A DNA stretch of 64,000 bases from Streptococcus porcinus (GCF_901542335.1 NZ_LR594036.1:1178001-1242000), one strand, 5' to 3'; counted from the first letter of the stretch, positions 46,376 through 60,569 are shown. The notes: generated by a model not told the origin, from the letters alone. Made by a program: numbers and translations.

Positions 46376-46564
46376 CTACTTTCCAGTAAATTTATTAATT
46401 AACTCTGTCCATTTGGCTATTGACAGAATCGATGAGGCATGTTGACCATCGCCAAATATGCTATAGCCAATCATCAAACCAATAGCTAAAAATAAACAGG
46501 CCAAGAAGGCTACTACCACCAGTAAACCAACCTGTTTAGCAACATATTTCCATCCAGTCGTCAT
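46376..46564 (-). CDS. epuA: EpuA-like small membrane protein
   Basis: The 62-residue protein has one strong membrane helix (about 11-35, GLLVVVAFLACLFLAIGLMIGY) and a short tail. It matches the small EpuA proteins, which databases often label DNA-directed RNA polymerase subunit beta without basis, and stands between murA and endA as in pneumococcus. The frame opens at GTG 46567, directly after the murA stop; I use ATG 46564, because GAGG is 7 bases upstream. Function is unknown. Confidence 0.75.
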   Translation of the reverse strand: MTTGWKYVAKQVGLLVVVAFLACLFLAIGLMIGYSIFGDGQHASSILSIAKWTELINKFTGK

Positions 46565-46566
46565 CA

Positions 46567-47838
46567 CTAGTCCTCACTTATACGTTCGATTTTTGCACCC
46601 AATTTTGCTAATTTTTCATGAAATTGATAATAACCGCGGTCCAAGTGTGAGAGTTTTGTCACAGTAGTTTTCCCCTTGGCAACCATACCACTCAAAATAA
46701 GAGCAGCGCTTGCACGAAGGTCAGTGGACATGACCGGCGCTCCTTGTAAATCATGACCTCCATGAATCATCGCAGTATCCCGTAAAATTTCTGAGTGAAG
46801 CCCCATACGGCGCATTTCCTCTAGATGTTGGAAACGATTTTCAAAAACAGTTTCAATCATTGTTGACTCACCCTCAACAACTGCCATTAAAGCTGTGAAT
46901 TGTGCTTGCATATCAGTTGGGAAACCAGGATGTGGTAAAGTTTTCACTGTCACAGGTTTTAGTTTGGAAGTATCAGACTTAATACGAATACCATCTGTTT
47001 CTTCTGTAACCTCAACCCCCATTTCTTTCAATTTGGAAATAAGAGGACGATTATGTTCCCAAACAGCATCTTTAACAAGAACATTGCCAGAGGTCATGGC
47101 AGCCGCAACCATAAAAGTGCCTGCTTCGATTCGATCTTGAACAACGTCATGTTCAACACCGTGTAATTCAGTCACACCTTTAATAGTCAATGTTTCAGTT
47201 CCAGCCCCTTTGACAATAGCTCCCATTTTATTTAAGAGTTGGGCTAAATCAACGATTTCTGGTTCACGTGCAGCATTTTCAATAGTTGTCGTGCCCTCAG
47301 CTAAAGTTGCTGCCATCATTAGATTTTGAGTAGCTCCAACTGACGGGAAATCCATATAAATTGTTGCTCCCTTGAGGCGAGTTGCACTTGCTGTGATATC
47401 TCCATTACTCTGTTTAATTTCTGCTCCCATAGCCTCTAAGCCTTTTAGATGCAAGTCAATCGGACGACTACCAATTGTACAGCCTCCTGGCATAGAAACC
47501 TTTGCGTGACCATTTCGAACCAAAATCGGGCCTAAAACAACAATAGAAGCGCGCATTTGGCTAACATACTCATAAGGTGCCTCATCTAAAATATCTCCAG
47601 AGGCATCTACAACAATTTCATTTGCTTCTTGATTAAATACTACCGGAATATTAAGACCACGTACTACATTGTTCATGGTAAAGACATCTGAAAGAATGGG
47701 AACATTACGTAAAACCGTTTTTCCTTCTGATGGTAGGATGGTTGCCGCTAACAAAGGGAGTACTGCATTTTTGGCTCCTTCGATAATAACCTCACCTTCT
47801 AATCTCGTTGTCCCACCTTCAATAATAATTTTATCCAC
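46567..47838 (-). CDS. murA: UDP-N-acetylglucosamine 1-carboxyvinyltransferase
   Basis: MurA starts peptidoglycan synthesis by transferring enolpyruvate to UDP-GlcNAc; fosfomycin alkylates its catalytic cysteine. That residue is visible in [35 protein letters not shown] and [14 protein letters not shown] are family segments. The longest frame begins at ATG 47850, but AAAGGAA is almost adjacent to it. GTG 47838 has GGAG at a spacing of 6 and begins the usual MDKIIIEGG, giving 423 residues. Firmicutes often carry two MurA paralogues; which one this is cannot be told with certainty. It is followed by epuA with no gap. Confidence 0.95.
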   Translation of the reverse strand: MDKIIIEGGTTRLEGEVIIEGAKNAVLPLLAATILPSEGKTVLRNVPILSDVFTMNNVVRGLNIPVVFNQEANEIVVDASGDILDEAPYEYVSQMRASIVVLGPILVRNGHAKVSMPGGCTIGSRPIDLHLKGLEAMGAEIKQSNGDITASATRLKGATIYMDFPSVGATQNLMMAATLAEGTTTIENAAREPEIVDLAQLLNKMGAIVKGAGTETLTIKGVTELHGVEHDVVQDRIEAGTFMVAAAMTSGNVLVKDAVWEHNRPLISKLKEMGVEVTEETDGIRIKSDTSKLKPVTVKTLPHPGFPTDMQAQFTALMAVVEGESTMIETVFENRFQHLEEMRRMGLHSEILRDTAMIHGGHDLQGAPVMSTDLRASAALILSGMVAKGKTTVTKLSHLDRGYYQFHEKLAKLGAKIERISED

Positions 47839-47873
47839 GCTTTTCTCCATTTCCTTTGACTTTATAATATAAA

Positions 47874-47882
47874 ATTATATCA
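47874..47882 (-). promoter_or_regulatory. murA: Extended -10 promoter of murA
   Basis: TGATATAAT on the minus strand, start point near 47867, about 30 bases before GTG 47838. No clear -35. Confidence 0.5.
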
Positions 47883-47912
47883 CATTTCTAATTTTCAGAC
47901 CTTAACCAAGTA

Positions 47913-48137
47913 CTAGAAGAGGGTTTGACTCATTTGAATTGGCTCCAAAATAAAATGACTAACCAAATAGCCCAAGACGATAGCTAGGAAAAAAACAAAA
48001 AGTTTTAATTTACCAATATTTTCAGGACTGCGATAAATGATTTTAGACCAGTCAAAAAGACTAATTAATAGTTGAAAACTAATACCGATAAAAAGTAAAT
48101 GACTGATTAATTTTAATAAATTATTGATATATTCCAT
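47913..48137 (-). CDS. DUF1146 (YwzB-like) membrane protein, probably leaderless
   Basis: The 74-residue protein has two membrane helices (about 8-27 and 45-65) with a basic loop between them (FDWSKIIYRSPENIGKLK). This matches DUF1146, commonly found between the ATP synthase operon and murA in Firmicutes. Function is unknown. The longer frame to 48185 has no start signal. ATG 48137 has no ribosome-binding site, but TGGTATAAT ends six bases before it, so the transcript should begin on the A of the ATG. Confidence 0.82.
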   Translation of the reverse strand: MEYINNLLKLISHLLFIGISFQLLISLFDWSKIIYRSPENIGKLKLFVFFLAIVLGYLVSHFILEPIQMSQTLF

Positions 48138-48143
48138 AGCAAT

Positions 48144-48152
48144 ATTATACCA
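48144..48152 (-). promoter_or_regulatory. Extended -10 promoter placing the DUF1146 transcript start on its ATG
   Basis: TGGTATAAT on the minus strand; the seventh base after the hexamer is the A of ATG 48137. No -35 is seen. Confidence 0.55.
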
Positions 48153-48188
48153 AAAGTATAGGAACAAGAATAGGATTTCAGGCAAAAT

Positions 48189-48212
48189 AAAAAAGACTCT
48201 ATCACTAGAGTC
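48189..48212 (-). terminator. Terminator of the ATP synthase operon
   Basis: On the minus strand GACTCT, a 6-base loop and AGAGTC, followed by TTTTTTATTTT. It starts 6 bases after the atpC stop. Confidence 0.78.
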
Positions 48213-48217
48213 AATTT

Positions 48218-48634
48218 TTATTTCTTTCCAACATTAATCCGATTCAAAGCACGCTGTAAGGCAATTTCAGCACGACGAGCTTGGTTAATATCCTTAGTTG
48301 ATTTTGCTTCTTCGATATCACGCTCGGCACGTTTTTTAGCACGTTCGGCACGGCTAATATCTATATCACGTGAACGTTCGGCAGAATCAGCTACAATGGT
48401 AACAACATTATCCTTTACTTCAATAATACCACCGTTCACAGCAATCCAATCTACACTGTCAACATCGTCGGTAGGCCGAATTTTCATTTCATGAATAACC
48501 AAAGGTGCAATCATATTAATGTGATTAGGGAGAATTCCCATTTCACCCTCAGGCGTCGCTACTGAGATAAATTTCACCTGATGATCATATTTAATTCCGT
48601 CAGGTGTTACTACTTGAACTGTCATATGTGCCAT
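48218..48634 (-). CDS. atpC: ATP synthase F1 epsilon subunit
   Basis: The 138 residues form the N-terminal beta-barrel ([59 protein letters not shown]) and a C-terminal helical hairpin ([30 protein letters not shown]). Epsilon couples rotation to catalysis and can inhibit ATPase activity. It is the last gene of the operon, 12 bases after atpD, with a terminator just behind it. Confidence 0.97.
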   Translation of the reverse strand: MAHMTVQVVTPDGIKYDHQVKFISVATPEGEMGILPNHINMIAPLVIHEMKIRPTDDVDSVDWIAVNGGIIEVKDNVVTIVADSAERSRDIDISRAERAKKRAERDIEEAKSTKDINQARRAEIALQRALNRINVGKK

Positions 48635-48646
48635 AGTAGAACCTCA

Positions 48647-50053
<1,407 letters not shown>

Positions 50054-50084
50054 TTATTTCTCCTTATGTCAGTTTGAAAACATT

Positions 50085-50099
50085 ATCTCAATTTGAGAT
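50085..50099. repeat. Palindrome in the atpG-atpD gap
   Basis: ATCTCAATTTGAGAT, a perfect 7-base-arm palindrome around one base, followed on the minus strand by AATGTTTTC. It is too loop-poor for a classical terminator. It could be a processing or pausing site or a DNA-binding site. Confidence 0.4.
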
Positions 50100-50170
50100 T
50101 CCGTTTTATAGTAATTTTGTAAAAATGACATGCCTAATCTTAAGGTTCAACATTCTAGTGAACGATAAGT

Positions 50171-51049
50171 TTATTCTAACGCATTTGCTCCAGCTACAAT
50201 TTCAGTAATTTCCTGTGTAATTGCTGCTTGACGAGCACGATTATATTGAATGGTTAAATCATTAATAACATTTTTCGCATTATCAGTCGCAGTCTGCATG
50301 GCTGTCATCCCTGCAGCGTGCTCTGCCGTTTTTGCATCAATAATTGCCCCATAAATTAAGCTTTCAGTAAACTGAGGCAATAACTGATTTAAAATGCTAT
50401 CGCGATCAGGTTCTAGTTCAAATCCCAAGACACCTTCCTCAGTTGCTTCATCAGCAACCAAATCAGAAATCGGTAACATTTGTTGAACACGAACTTGGCT
50501 AGTCAAACTGTTAACATGATGATTGTAACAAACATATAATTCATCGAAAATTTCATGTTGAAACATATCTACAGATTGCGAAATAATCTTAGATACTTCT
50601 TCAAATGTTGGCTGGTCGGCTAAGCCACGAAGTTCAAAAGAGACATTCATCCCTCTTGCTTTGAAAAAATCTGAACCGACACTTCCAATTGAAATGATTG
50701 AGTAATCACCGTTTTGGTGATATTCTTCAACCATCTCCATGATAGATTTTAAAATTTTAGAATTATAGCCCCCAACTAATCCTTTATCTGAGGTAATAAC
50801 AATATAACCCGTTTTCTTAACTGGTCGAGAAACTAACATTGGGTTGTTGGAACCTCCACCAGTTAATTCTGCCTTTAAAAAATCTGTGGTTATTTGACGA
50901 ATTTTTGATGAATAAATTTGAAAATCACGCGCAGCTTGTTCCGATTTGACCAATTTTGCTGAAGAAACCATCCGCATGGCACTTGTAATTTTACTTGTTT
51001 TCTCAGTTGAATTAATCTTTGCTTTAATTTCACTTAGAGAGCCTGCCAT
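50171..51049 (-). CDS. atpG: ATP synthase F1 gamma subunit
   Basis: The 292-residue rotor shaft has N- and C-terminal coiled-coil helices ([48 protein letters not shown] followed by [15 protein letters not shown]) and a central Rossmann-like domain ([18 protein letters not shown]). It links the catalytic hexamer with the c-ring. It starts 15 bases after atpA. Confidence 0.97.
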   Translation of the reverse strand: MAGSLSEIKAKINSTEKTSKITSAMRMVSSAKLVKSEQAARDFQIYSSKIRQITTDFLKAELTGGGSNNPMLVSRPVKKTGYIVITSDKGLVGGYNSKILKSIMEMVEEYHQNGDYSIISIGSVGSDFFKARGMNVSFELRGLADQPTFEEVSKIISQSVDMFQHEIFDELYVCYNHHVNSLTSQVRVQQMLPISDLVADEATEEGVLGFELEPDRDSILNQLLPQFTESLIYGAIIDAKTAEHAAGMTAMQTATDNAKNVINDLTIQYNRARQAAITQEITEIVAGANALE

Positions 51050-51064
51050 ACTTACATCCCTTCC

Positions 51065-52573
<1,509 letters not shown>

Positions 52574-52585
52574 TCACACCACTTT

Positions 52586-53122
52586 CTATATTAATTTCAT
52601 TTTGAATTCGTGTAGTTGTTGCTGAATACTAGTATCGATGACTTTATTGTTAACTTGTATAATAAAGCCACCAATAAGAGATTCATCAATGATTTCTTCT
52701 AATCGACCTGTCTGTAAACCAAATTTCTTTGTAACAAGCGATTTGACACGAGATTTTTGTTCCTCATTTAAAGGAACAGTTGATATGACTTTAACATCAT
52801 ATTCATTTGTTACTTGTTCTATTTCTCTTAACGCAGAGTTAAGTATCTCAAATAGTAATGCTTCTCTCTGGTTCAAGATAATTAATTCAAGTAAATTGTT
52901 GATATATACTGAACTAGTATCCTTTAATAACCTAACTAAATGCGTCTTTTCAGCTTGTGGAACAGCTAAACTCGATAAGGTTTTATTAAGTTCTGTTGAC
53001 TCAAAAACTGTCATTAACGTTAAAATATTATTTTTAACGTCCTCAACACATTCATGCTCAACAGCAACCTCAACAAGGCTTTTAGCATACTGTGTAACAA
53101 GCGCCTGTTCTTTTTTGGTCAT
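52586..53122 (-). CDS. atpH: ATP synthase F1 delta subunit
   Basis: The 178-residue stator subunit joins F1 to the b subunits. The N-terminal helical domain (ALVTQYAKSLVEVAVEH) and the C-terminal region ending LIGGFIIQVNNKVIDTSIQQQLHEFK match the OSCP/delta family. Its ATG overlaps the last base of atpF, indicating coupled translation. Confidence 0.95.
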   Translation of the reverse strand: MTKKEQALVTQYAKSLVEVAVEHECVEDVKNNILTLMTVFESTELNKTLSSLAVPQAEKTHLVRLLKDTSSVYINNLLELIILNQREALLFEILNSALREIEQVTNEYDVKVISTVPLNEEQKSRVKSLVTKKFGLQTGRLEEIIDESLIGGFIIQVNNKVIDTSIQQQLHEFKMKLI

Positions 53123-53616
53123 TAGGCATCTCCTAACTCATCGAGATAAGTATCAATAAGATGGCTTTGAGCTTCTTTGTCAAGGTTTGAACCCATAATT
53201 TTCTCAGCTAAAAGAACTGATAAATCTGACATCTCTGCCTTTACACTTGCAATGGCATCCGTTTTACTTTGTTGAATGTCAGCTTCAGCTTGTGTTTTTA
53301 AGCGGCTTGCTTCTTCAGATGCATCTGCAATTATTTTTTCACCTTTTACTTGACCTAATTCCTTAGCATCAGTAATGATTTGATTTGCTTCTTGTTTTGC
53401 TCCAGCTAATTCTAATTCGCGTTTTTGAGCCAATGTTTCAGCACTCTGACGAGCTTCTTCTGCTTTATCTATATCAGTAGCAATTTTTGCAGAACGTTCT
53501 TCTAAAATACCACTAATAGCTCCCCACGCAAATTTTTTGATAAGGAGATACAAAACAAGTACTGAACCTGATACTAGGATAAAATTCCCAATAAGTTCAC
53601 CTACTGTTAATTCCAT
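53122..53616 (-). CDS. atpF: ATP synthase F0 b subunit
   Basis: The 164 residues have an N-terminal membrane anchor (about 8-27, [21 protein letters not shown]) and a long charged coiled coil (about 35-160), the outer stalk. [20 protein letters not shown] is the family segment after the anchor. It lies 15 bases after atpB and overlaps atpH by one base. Confidence 0.96.
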   Translation of the reverse strand: MELTVGELIGNFILVSGSVLVLYLLIKKFAWGAISGILEERSAKIATDIDKAEEARQSAETLAQKRELELAGAKQEANQIITDAKELGQVKGEKIIADASEEASRLKTQAEADIQQSKTDAIASVKAEMSDLSVLLAEKIMGSNLDKEAQSHLIDTYLDELGDA

Positions 53617-53631
53617 GTAAGTACTCCTTTC

Positions 53632-54345
53632 CTATTCATCTTCTTCATTGACTTTTTTACCTAAATACATAGAAGTTAATTTAGTGAAAACATACGCTTG
53701 GATACAGGAGATAAAAATTGAAAAGGCAGTCCAAACGATATTTAAAACAAAAGCAACTGGAAACCATAATGTGTTAGCTGCGATTAGTTTTAAAATCAAA
53801 CCAGTTACTACCTCACCCGCAAAGATATTTCCATATAACCGAAGTGCCAATGAAATAATATTTGTAAATTCTTCTAATATATTCATCGGGCTCATTATCC
53901 CAGGTGTGAAAAAGCGTTTGATGTAGGCTTTCACACCTCTTTGACGAATCCCTTCAAATTGACAAATCAATGAAATTAAAATTGAAAGGGAGAGGTCAAA
54001 GCCAATATTAGCAGTTGGTGATGTCCAAAGATTCATATGATGACTTGTTTCTAATTTAGTCATTAAACCTAAGTTATTCGCCACCATCACAAAAAGAAAG
54101 AGACAGAAAAAGAATAGTGAGTATTGGTTTCTAAATTGCTTTTCAACGTGTTCATCCGTAACACTAGATATAAAATCAATCAAGTATTCAAGAACTGTTT
54201 GTTTTCCTTTAGGTTTTAAAGTCATGTTTCGACTTGCAAAATAAACAAATGAGAAAACTAAAGCAATTGTGATTACACACATAACTAGTAGGGTTAAATC
54301 AATAGTTACTGGACCGAGTGTCAGTGTTGGAGTTACTTCTCCCAA
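53632..54345 (-). CDS. atpB: ATP synthase F0 a subunit
   Basis: The 237-residue, five-to-six-helix proton channel protein. The essential arginine is in [16 protein letters not shown] and the C-terminal helix in [19 protein letters not shown]. With the c-ring it forms the proton half-channels. It starts 109 bases after atpE and lies before atpF. Confidence 0.96.
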   Translation of the reverse strand: MGEVTPTLTLGPVTIDLTLLVMCVITIALVFSFVYFASRNMTLKPKGKQTVLEYLIDFISSVTDEHVEKQFRNQYSLFFFCLFLFVMVANNLGLMTKLETSHHMNLWTSPTANIGFDLSLSILISLICQFEGIRQRGVKAYIKRFFTPGIMSPMNILEEFTNIISLALRLYGNIFAGEVVTGLILKLIAANTLWFPVAFVLNIVWTAFSIFISCIQAYVFTKLTSMYLGKKVNEEDE

Positions 54346-54454
54346 TTTAAACCCTCCTTTATTCTTTTAAATGACATTAAATGTAAGTTTAACTACTGCA
54401 TCACAACATGGGAAACAAATACTTATAACTTACTTTATTTCTTAATTAAAAAAC

Positions 54455-54652
54455 TTATTTTAAGATAAATGCCATAGCAAGAGTAACGAAGAAAGTACCT
54501 TCAATAAAGGCAATACCCATAATCATTAATGAACGCAGCTGACCAATAATTTCTGGTTGACGAGATGCAGCTCTAAAAAGATTGGCCATCAAGAAACCTT
54601 CACCAAGTGATACACCCATACAGGCGATAGCTAATGCGAAAATAGGACTCAT
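54455..54652 (-). CDS. atpE: ATP synthase F0 c subunit
   Basis: This 65-residue proteolipid forms a two-helix hairpin; E51 in [10 protein letters not shown] is the proton-binding carboxylate. The segment [18 protein letters not shown] resembles other streptococcal c subunits, in which changes near this site and near E51 confer optochin resistance in pneumococcus. It is first in the streptococcal order c-a-b-delta-alpha-gamma-beta-epsilon. AAGGAG supports the ATG. Confidence 0.97.
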   Translation of the reverse strand: MSPIFALAIACMGVSLGEGFLMANLFRAASRQPEIIGQLRSLMIMGIAFIEGTFFVTLAMAFILK

Positions 54653-54687
54653 AATTGAATTCTCCTTAAAATATTTTTTACTTTGCT

Positions 54688-54716
54688 ATTCTATTCCTTA
54701 AAATTAAGAATGTCAA
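54688..54716 (-). promoter_or_regulatory. Promoter of the ATP synthase operon
   Basis: TTGACA, a 17-base spacer and TAGAAT on the minus strand. The start near 54681 gives a leader of about 30 bases before atpE. Confidence 0.8.
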
Positions 54717-54884
54717 CTAATTTCTAAAAACTGGTTACGCTTTCTTAAACCTTTACTAACCTTCATAAAGTAGGCATTTTGGTATTGCATTCTTAAAAAT
54801 TCGGATAGCTTAACAATCTTATTATAACAGTTATGAACAGATAATACAAAGTTTGACAATCGCTCTGCAACTCTATTGCAACCC
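54717..54884. other. Spacer between the glycogen and ATP synthase operons
   Basis: About 170 bases between the glg terminator and the atp promoter, AT-rich. TTGACA occurs on the plus strand at about 54853, without a matching -10. A short repeated CTCTGCAA/CTATTGCAA pattern occurs near 54862-54881. No gene was recognised. Confidence 0.45.
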
Positions 54885-54937
54885 AAAAAGATACCTTTAA
54901 AAACACGAATAATATCCTTTCGTGCTTTTAAAGGTAT
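54885..54937 (-). terminator. Terminator of the glycogen operon
   Basis: On the minus strand two 17-base arms (ATACCTTTAAAAGCACG and CGTGTTTTTAAAGGTAT, one G.U pair) enclose a 13-base loop and are followed by CTTTTTG. It lies just after the glgA stop. Confidence 0.75.
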
Positions 54938-54941
54938 TCTC

Positions 54942-56381
54942 TCAATTTTGGTCTATAACCTGGTCGTATAAATTTATATAAGAAAGACTTGCTGTGTCCC
55001 AAGAAAAATCTTGTGTCATTGCATTCCTTTGAAGTTTTTTCCAATCTTCTTGATGATGATTATAAACATCTAGTGCCAGTAGTAGTGTTTGTGTTAGCCA
55101 ATAACCTGAAAAATGGTTAAAGCCAAAGCCAGTCCCCGTTTTTTCATAGCGATTGTATGCTTGCACCGTATCTTTTAATCCCCCAATTTCATGCACTAGG
55201 GGTAGAGTGCCATATCGCATAGCCATCATTTGCGATAAGCCACAAGGCTCAAAAGCACTCGGCATTAGAAAGAGATCACAAGCACCGTAAATCTGTTGTG
55301 CTAGCTCTAAGTCAAAGATAATATTAGCAGATAACTTTTCTGGGTATTGCTTAGCAAACCATGAAAATGCCTCTTCATATTGCTGGTAACCAGTTCCTAA
55401 AAGAACAATTTGGATATTAAGTTTTAAAAGATTTTCGAGTTCCGAAACCACCAAACCAAATCCTTTTTGATCTGTTAGACGAGAAACAATTCCAATTAAA
55501 GGTATTCCTTCTTTGACTGGCAAACAAAGTTTCCTTTGCAGACTAGTCTTATTTTTACGTTTCCCAGAAAGATCATCTACTGAAAAAGGATAGTCTAGAT
55601 AGGGATCATTTTCGGGGTCTATCAAGTCTGTGTCAATACCATTCACGATACCAGATAATTTACCAGCTTCCATTCGCATCAAATGATCTAACCCCTTCCC
55701 AAAGGCCGGTGTTTGGATTTCTTGAGCATATGTTGGCGAAACTGTCGTTATTTTATCGGAATAGAGCACTCCTGCTTTCATCCAATTAAGACAATTATGC
55801 CATCGTAAAGTTCCATCTTCATACCGTTCCATTCCAAGGCCGAATAATTCTCCAAGCATAGCTGAATCAAATTGCCCTTGAAATTCAATATTATGGATAG
55901 TAAAGACAGTTTTGATGTTCTGATAAGCTTGAATCCAACTATATTTTTCCTTTAGTAAGAAAGGTATCATAGCTGTATGATAATCATGGACATGTAGTAA
56001 ATCTGGAACAAAATTAATTTTCTCCATAGCTTCTAAAGCTGCTAGTTGGAAAAATGCAAAACGTTCACCATCATCCCAATCTCCATAAACATGTCCTCTA
56101 AAGAAGTAGTATTGATTATCAATAAAATAGAAAGTAACCTGATCTTTAATAAGTTTTTTAATGCCAACATATTGCCTTCTCCAGCCAACATTAGTGTAAA
56201 AATAAAGCACTTCTTCCACTTGCTGTCCAAATTTCTGATCAATCATATCATAATAAGGTAATATCACGGCAACTTGATGATCGTGTTTTACAAGGGATTT
56301 AGGTAAGGCACCAATAACATCCCCTAATCCCCCTGTTTTTACAAAGGGAGCTCCCTCTGCTGCAACAAATAATATTTTCAT
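54942..56381 (-). CDS. glgA: Glycogen synthase
   Basis: GlgA extends alpha-1,4-glucan from ADP-glucose (GT5). The 479 residues open with [18 protein letters not shown], whose lysine binds ADP-glucose. [28 protein letters not shown] and [34 protein letters not shown] (starting near 375) follow. It overlaps the glgD stop by 4 bases and ends the operon; a terminator follows and no glgP phosphorylase gene is present. Confidence 0.97.
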   Translation of the reverse strand: MKILFVAAEGAPFVKTGGLGDVIGALPKSLVKHDHQVAVILPYYDMIDQKFGQQVEEVLYFYTNVGWRRQYVGIKKLIKDQVTFYFIDNQYYFFRGHVYGDWDDGERFAFFQLAALEAMEKINFVPDLLHVHDYHTAMIPFLLKEKYSWIQAYQNIKTVFTIHNIEFQGQFDSAMLGELFGLGMERYEDGTLRWHNCLNWMKAGVLYSDKITTVSPTYAQEIQTPAFGKGLDHLMRMEAGKLSGIVNGIDTDLIDPENDPYLDYPFSVDDLSGKRKNKTSLQRKLCLPVKEGIPLIGIVSRLTDQKGFGLVVSELENLLKLNIQIVLLGTGYQQYEEAFSWFAKQYPEKLSANIIFDLELAQQIYGACDLFLMPSAFEPCGLSQMMAMRYGTLPLVHEIGGLKDTVQAYNRYEKTGTGFGFNHFSGYWLTQTLLLALDVYNHHQEDWKKLQRNAMTQDFSWDTASLSYINLYDQVIDQN

Positions 56382-57511
56382 TTAATCATATCCTCAGTTA
56401 CTTGACTCTCTTTAGCAACAACAATTGGGTCAGATTCTTTTCCTCGAATAAGGACGCCTGGTGCAATTGTAACAGACTTATCAACAATTGCATACTCTAC
56501 GATAGAACCCTCTCCTATTGTAACTTTAGGTGAAATAATCGAATGGTTTATATATGAATTACTTTCTAAATGACAATTTCGTGAAATAATGGAATGATTA
56601 ACAGTACCTTTAATAACACTACCAGAGGCAAATTGTGAATTATTGACTTCTGATTCCTCTGCAAAATAGGTCGCTTCTTCATTTTTAACACGAGTGTACA
56701 CTTTTTGATTTGAATAGAGAAGTGAATAAAATTTCAAAGGATCTAACATATCCATATTAGCATCATAGTATGACTTGATAGAATGAATATTCGCCATATA
56801 ACCAGTATATTCAAAGGCAAGCGCACCTTCATTGATAGTCAGATCACGAAGTAAGAAGCGCAGTTTCTGAGGCTGTTCACTTTGAGCTTCTTTTTCCATC
56901 TCCCTTATCAACCAGTCGGTATTCACAATATAGATGCCCGCAGACATTTTTTCAATGCCTCCTTTTTCATTGACACTACTTCTACCAATTACAGTATCCG
57001 TTTCATCAATTTCTAAAATATCATTTTCAGAAGAAATGGAAGAAACAGGCATTTTCTTATAAACAACCGTAATATTCCGTTTATTAGCATTATGAAGGTG
57101 AATAACCTGCTCTAGCTCAATATTACAGAGAATATCACAACTCATATAGATTGTTTGGTCTGAGCCTGACCTTCTGAGATAGGTCAGAATTTGATCATAA
57201 TAGTCAGTATCAGTCTCCTTTGAATCTTCTTTAGTATTATAAAAACCCAAGAAATAATGACTTAGCAGAGAATTTAGCCCCCATTCACGGCCACTACGAA
57301 TATGGTCGAAGACGGAACGAATATTTTCTGCTCGAAAAATATCATAAATACTTTTAACACCTGCATTAGCTAGGTTAGATAAATGGAAATCAATTAAACG
57401 GTACTTCCCATCAAATGGCAAATTAGCTAATGGACGTTTATCGGTCAAACCTCCCATTTCTGGAAAACCGATAGCACTACCTAAAATTGCTGAATATTTA
57501 TCACTCTTCAT
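56378..57511 (-). CDS. glgD: Glucose-1-phosphate adenylyltransferase, GlgD subunit
   Basis: The 377 residues resemble GlgC but lack its intact GGxGxRL nucleotide loop (the start reads [19 protein letters not shown]). That is the mark of the GlgD subunit, which acts with GlgC in Firmicutes and has little activity alone. A left-handed beta-helix with repeated isoleucine motifs ([20 protein letters not shown]) fills the C-terminal third. It overlaps glgC by 11 bases and glgA by 4. Confidence 0.93.
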   Translation of the reverse strand: MKSDKYSAILGSAIGFPEMGGLTDKRPLANLPFDGKYRLIDFHLSNLANAGVKSIYDIFRAENIRSVFDHIRSGREWGLNSLLSHYFLGFYNTKEDSKETDTDYYDQILTYLRRSGSDQTIYMSCDILCNIELEQVIHLHNANKRNITVVYKKMPVSSISSENDILEIDETDTVIGRSSVNEKGGIEKMSAGIYIVNTDWLIREMEKEAQSEQPQKLRFLLRDLTINEGALAFEYTGYMANIHSIKSYYDANMDMLDPLKFYSLLYSNQKVYTRVKNEEATYFAEESEVNNSQFASGSVIKGTVNHSIISRNCHLESNSYINHSIISPKVTIGEGSIVEYAIVDKSVTIAPGVLIRGKESDPIVVAKESQVTEDMIK

Positions 57512-58640
57512 CTGAAACCCCCACTACTTCGTTATAGCCTACGACTTGAATCTGATCAGTTCCATCAATAACAACATCATTACCAATGACAGCTCCTTCT
57601 CCAATGATTGCGCGGGTAATTTTAGCTCTTTCTCCAATGATGGCTCCCGACATGATAAAGGAGTCTTTAATTTCTGCCCCTAATTTCATTTGAACATTGG
57701 CGGAAAGGATAGAATGATCTACCTTTCCAGAAATAAAACAGCCGTCAACAATGAGAGAATCTTTAACCTCCGAATGTTCAGAAATAAAATTTGGTGGTGC
57801 AATATGGTTTTTAGAATAAATTTTCCAAGACCGATTCCGACTATCCAAAGCGTTATTTTCCCCAATATACTCCATATTGGCCTCCCAAAGTGATTCTATA
57901 GTTCCAACATCTTTCCAATAACCACTAAAATGATAAGCATACACCCTTTCACCAGCTTCTAAGTAGGCAGGGATAACATTCTGTCCAAAGTCAGACATAT
58001 CAATATTATTTTTTTCTGCATCAACAAGCATACTCCTTAGGCGCTTCCATTCAAAAATATAGATTCCCATTGAAGCTTTGGTTGATTTAGGATGTTTAGG
58101 CTTTTCTTCAAATTCGACAATCCGATTGCTATTATCCGTATTCATGATACCAAAGCGACTCGCTTCCTTTAAAGGGACATCTAAAACAGCGACTGTTAAA
58201 CTCGCCAAATTATCCTTATGGCTTTTTAGCATGTCGTCATAGTCCATTTTGTAAATATGATCTCCAGATAAAATAAGAACGTATTCTGGATTGATGCTAT
58301 CAATATAGTCAATATTTTGATAGATAGCATGACTAGTTCCCTGAAACCAACGATTTCCCTCTGTTGCTGAGTATGGCTGTAAAATAGTAACTCCTCTATT
58401 AATCCCCTCCAAACCCCAAGAAGAACCGCTACCAATATGATTGTTTAAGGCCAGGGGTTCATACTGCGTAATAACACCAACATTATCAATCCCTGAATTG
58501 GCACAATTAGAAAGCGCAAAATCAATAATCCGATAATGACCACCAAATTGAACTGCTGGCTTAGCAATACTTTGAGTCAATTTCCCCAGACGTGTACCTT
58601 GTCCTCCAGCAAGAATAAGAGCTAACATTTCATTTTTCAT
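57501..58640 (-). CDS. glgC: Glucose-1-phosphate adenylyltransferase, catalytic subunit GlgC
   Basis: GlgC makes ADP-glucose, the committed step of glycogen synthesis. The 379 residues contain [45 protein letters not shown] (metal-binding Asp) and IVEFEEKP, then a beta-helix C-terminus. The longest frame begins 7 codons earlier; AAAGGAA supports ATG 58640. It follows glgB by 54 bases. Confidence 0.96.
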   Translation of the reverse strand: MKNEMLALILAGGQGTRLGKLTQSIAKPAVQFGGHYRIIDFALSNCANSGIDNVGVITQYEPLALNNHIGSGSSWGLEGINRGVTILQPYSATEGNRWFQGTSHAIYQNIDYIDSINPEYVLILSGDHIYKMDYDDMLKSHKDNLASLTVAVLDVPLKEASRFGIMNTDNSNRIVEFEEKPKHPKSTKASMGIYIFEWKRLRSMLVDAEKNNIDMSDFGQNVIPAYLEAGERVYAYHFSGYWKDVGTIESLWEANMEYIGENNALDSRNRSWKIYSKNHIAPPNFISEHSEVKDSLIVDGCFISGKVDHSILSANVQMKLGAEIKDSFIMSGAIIGERAKITRAIIGEGAVIGNDVVIDGTDQIQVVGYNEVVGVSDEE

Positions 58641-58694
58641 AGATATTCCTTTCATGGTCAATAAGACCCAAAATAAATTTAATCAAAATTAGCA

Positions 58695-60569
58695 TTACTT
58701 GCGTTTTTTTAGTTTCCAAATACTTGCCCCTAACGCAGGTAAAGTAAAAGTTAGGGTTGCTTGATAGTCTCTCCAAGATCCCTTCCGACTCTCAGTTACA
58801 GGATTATGCTCTTTCCAAACACCACCGAAAGATTCTAATTCTGTATTCCAAATCTCTTCATAAATACCTTCTTGTGGTACACCAATGGAAAATCCTCGTC
58901 TTTCAACTGGGGTCATATTAAATACACATAAGATAAACTCACCCTTTTTATTTTTACGAGTAAAACTTAGAACCGTTTCTTGGGCATTATCTGCATCAAT
59001 AATCTCAATGCCATCATAAGTATAATCATTCTGCCAAAGCATATTATGATCTAGATAAAACTGATTCAATAGTGATGTGAATGTTAACATTTTACTGTTC
59101 ATCTCATCTTCAAGATTGCTCCAAACTAACTGATCATCATGTTTCCACTCTAAAAATTGACCGAATTCAGAACCCATAAAAAGTAATTTTTTCCCAGGAT
59201 GACAGATTTGATAGGTTAACAGGGTCCGTAAGCCTGCAAATTGATTGTAACGATCACCCCACATTTTATGCATTAAACTTTTTTTACCATGAACCACTTC
59301 ATCATGAGAAAAAGGCAAAATATAATTTTCATTGAAGCAGTACATAAAGCTAAAAGTTACTAGATTAAAATCATATTTTCGATAAAAAGGATCCATCTCG
59401 TAGAACTTAAGAATATCATTCATCCACCCCATGTTCCACTTATAGTCAAAACCGAGACCACCTTCATCAATCGATTTTGTAATGGGAATATCTGATGTTG
59501 CCTCTTCTGCAATCATCATAACATCAGGATGGTCCTTCTTGATAGCTTGAATCAGTTTCCTTAAAAAGGTAATTGCTTCAAGATTATGGTTACCACCCTC
59601 ACTGTTTGGTTGCCAGGGGCCCTGATCGTAATCCAAATAAAGCATATTACTAACAGCATCTACACGTATGCCATCAATATGGAAGGTTTCTATCCAGTAT
59701 AGAGCACTCGATATTAAGTAAGATTGTACTTGATTTTTTCCCAAGTCAAAATTCAATACTCCCCAGCTATAGTTATGAGCACGGTCGTAGTCCTCATATT
59801 CATAAGTCGGCGTCCCATCATAATAAGCTAGAGCATCATCATTTTGTGTAAAGTGACCGGGAACCCAATCAAGGATGACACCAATATTGTTAGCATGGCA
59901 TGCCTCAACAAAATCTTGGAAGTCCTCAGGGCTACCATAAGTTGTCTCGAAACCAAAATAGGCCATCAACTGATATCCCCAACTCATTCCTAAAGGATGA
60001 GACATTAAAGGTAAGAATTCAACATGGGTATAATGCATTTCTTTTAAATAGGGAATTAGGTATTTCTTTAATTCTTTAAATTGATAAGGTTTACCATCTT
60101 GATCCTTTTTCCAAGAGTTAGCGTGTACTTCATAAATGGATACAGGACGCTCTTTAAATCCAAATCGCTTACGTCTTGCCATCCACAGAGAATCTTCCCA
60201 TTTTTTAGTTTTTAAGGGCCTAACAATGGCACCTGTTCCCGGTCTATTTTCAAAACGAATAGCAAGAGGATCTAGCTTTTCAACTTCTTGACCACCTTGT
60301 CGTCTAACCAAATATTTATAGATATCTCCTTCATGAGGTAAATCTGTAAAAATTTCCCACACTCCTGCGTGATTTCTCGTCATTTCTAGCTTTTGGGAGG
60401 ACCAGTCAGTAAAGTCTCCAATCAGAAAAACTGCTTCGGCATTTGGTGCCCAGACTCTAAAAATAAATCCTTTCTGACCATCCATTACTGTTTCATGAAC
60501 ACCAAAATAATCTTGAATTCGATAATTTTCACCCAAACCAAATGTATATAAAGCTAGTTCTTTATCCAT
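58695..60569 (-). CDS. glgB: 1,4-alpha-glucan branching enzyme
   Basis: GlgB makes alpha-1,6 branches in glycogen (GH13). The 624 residues carry an N-terminal CBM48 domain ([25 protein letters not shown]), the barrel motifs [25 protein letters not shown] (nucleophile Asp) and [12 protein letters not shown] (acid Glu), [12 protein letters not shown] (transition-state His-Asp), and a C-terminal beta domain. The longest frame begins 18 codons earlier; I use ATG 60569, the family start. A terminator hairpin separates it from pulA, so it may have its own or read-through transcription. Confidence 0.96.
   Translation of the reverse strand: MDKELALYTFGLGENYRIQDYFGVHETVMDGQKGFIFRVWAPNAEAVFLIGDFTDWSSQKLEMTRNHAGVWEIFTDLPHEGDIYKYLVRRQGGQEVEKLDPLAIRFENRPGTGAIVRPLKTKKWEDSLWMARRKRFGFKERPVSIYEVHANSWKKDQDGKPYQFKELKKYLIPYLKEMHYTHVEFLPLMSHPLGMSWGYQLMAYFGFETTYGSPEDFQDFVEACHANNIGVILDWVPGHFTQNDDALAYYDGTPTYEYEDYDRAHNYSWGVLNFDLGKNQVQSYLISSALYWIETFHIDGIRVDAVSNMLYLDYDQGPWQPNSEGGNHNLEAITFLRKLIQAIKKDHPDVMMIAEEATSDIPITKSIDEGGLGFDYKWNMGWMNDILKFYEMDPFYRKYDFNLVTFSFMYCFNENYILPFSHDEVVHGKKSLMHKMWGDRYNQFAGLRTLLTYQICHPGKKLLFMGSEFGQFLEWKHDDQLVWSNLEDEMNSKMLTFTSLLNQFYLDHNMLWQNDYTYDGIEIIDADNAQETVLSFTRKNKKGEFILCVFNMTPVERRGFSIGVPQEGIYEEIWNTELESFGGVWKEHNPVTESRKGSWRDYQATLTFTLPALGASIWKLKKRK

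Noticed and set aside
52638..53159. Plus-strand 173-codon frame opposite atpH
   Set aside because: It is the complement of a clearly conserved gene, with low-complexity S/T/L content and no family match.
54904..54910. ACGAATA, a partial match to the competence CIN box TACGAATA
   Set aside because: It is part of the glg terminator stem-loop, lacks the first T and is not in front of a competence gene.
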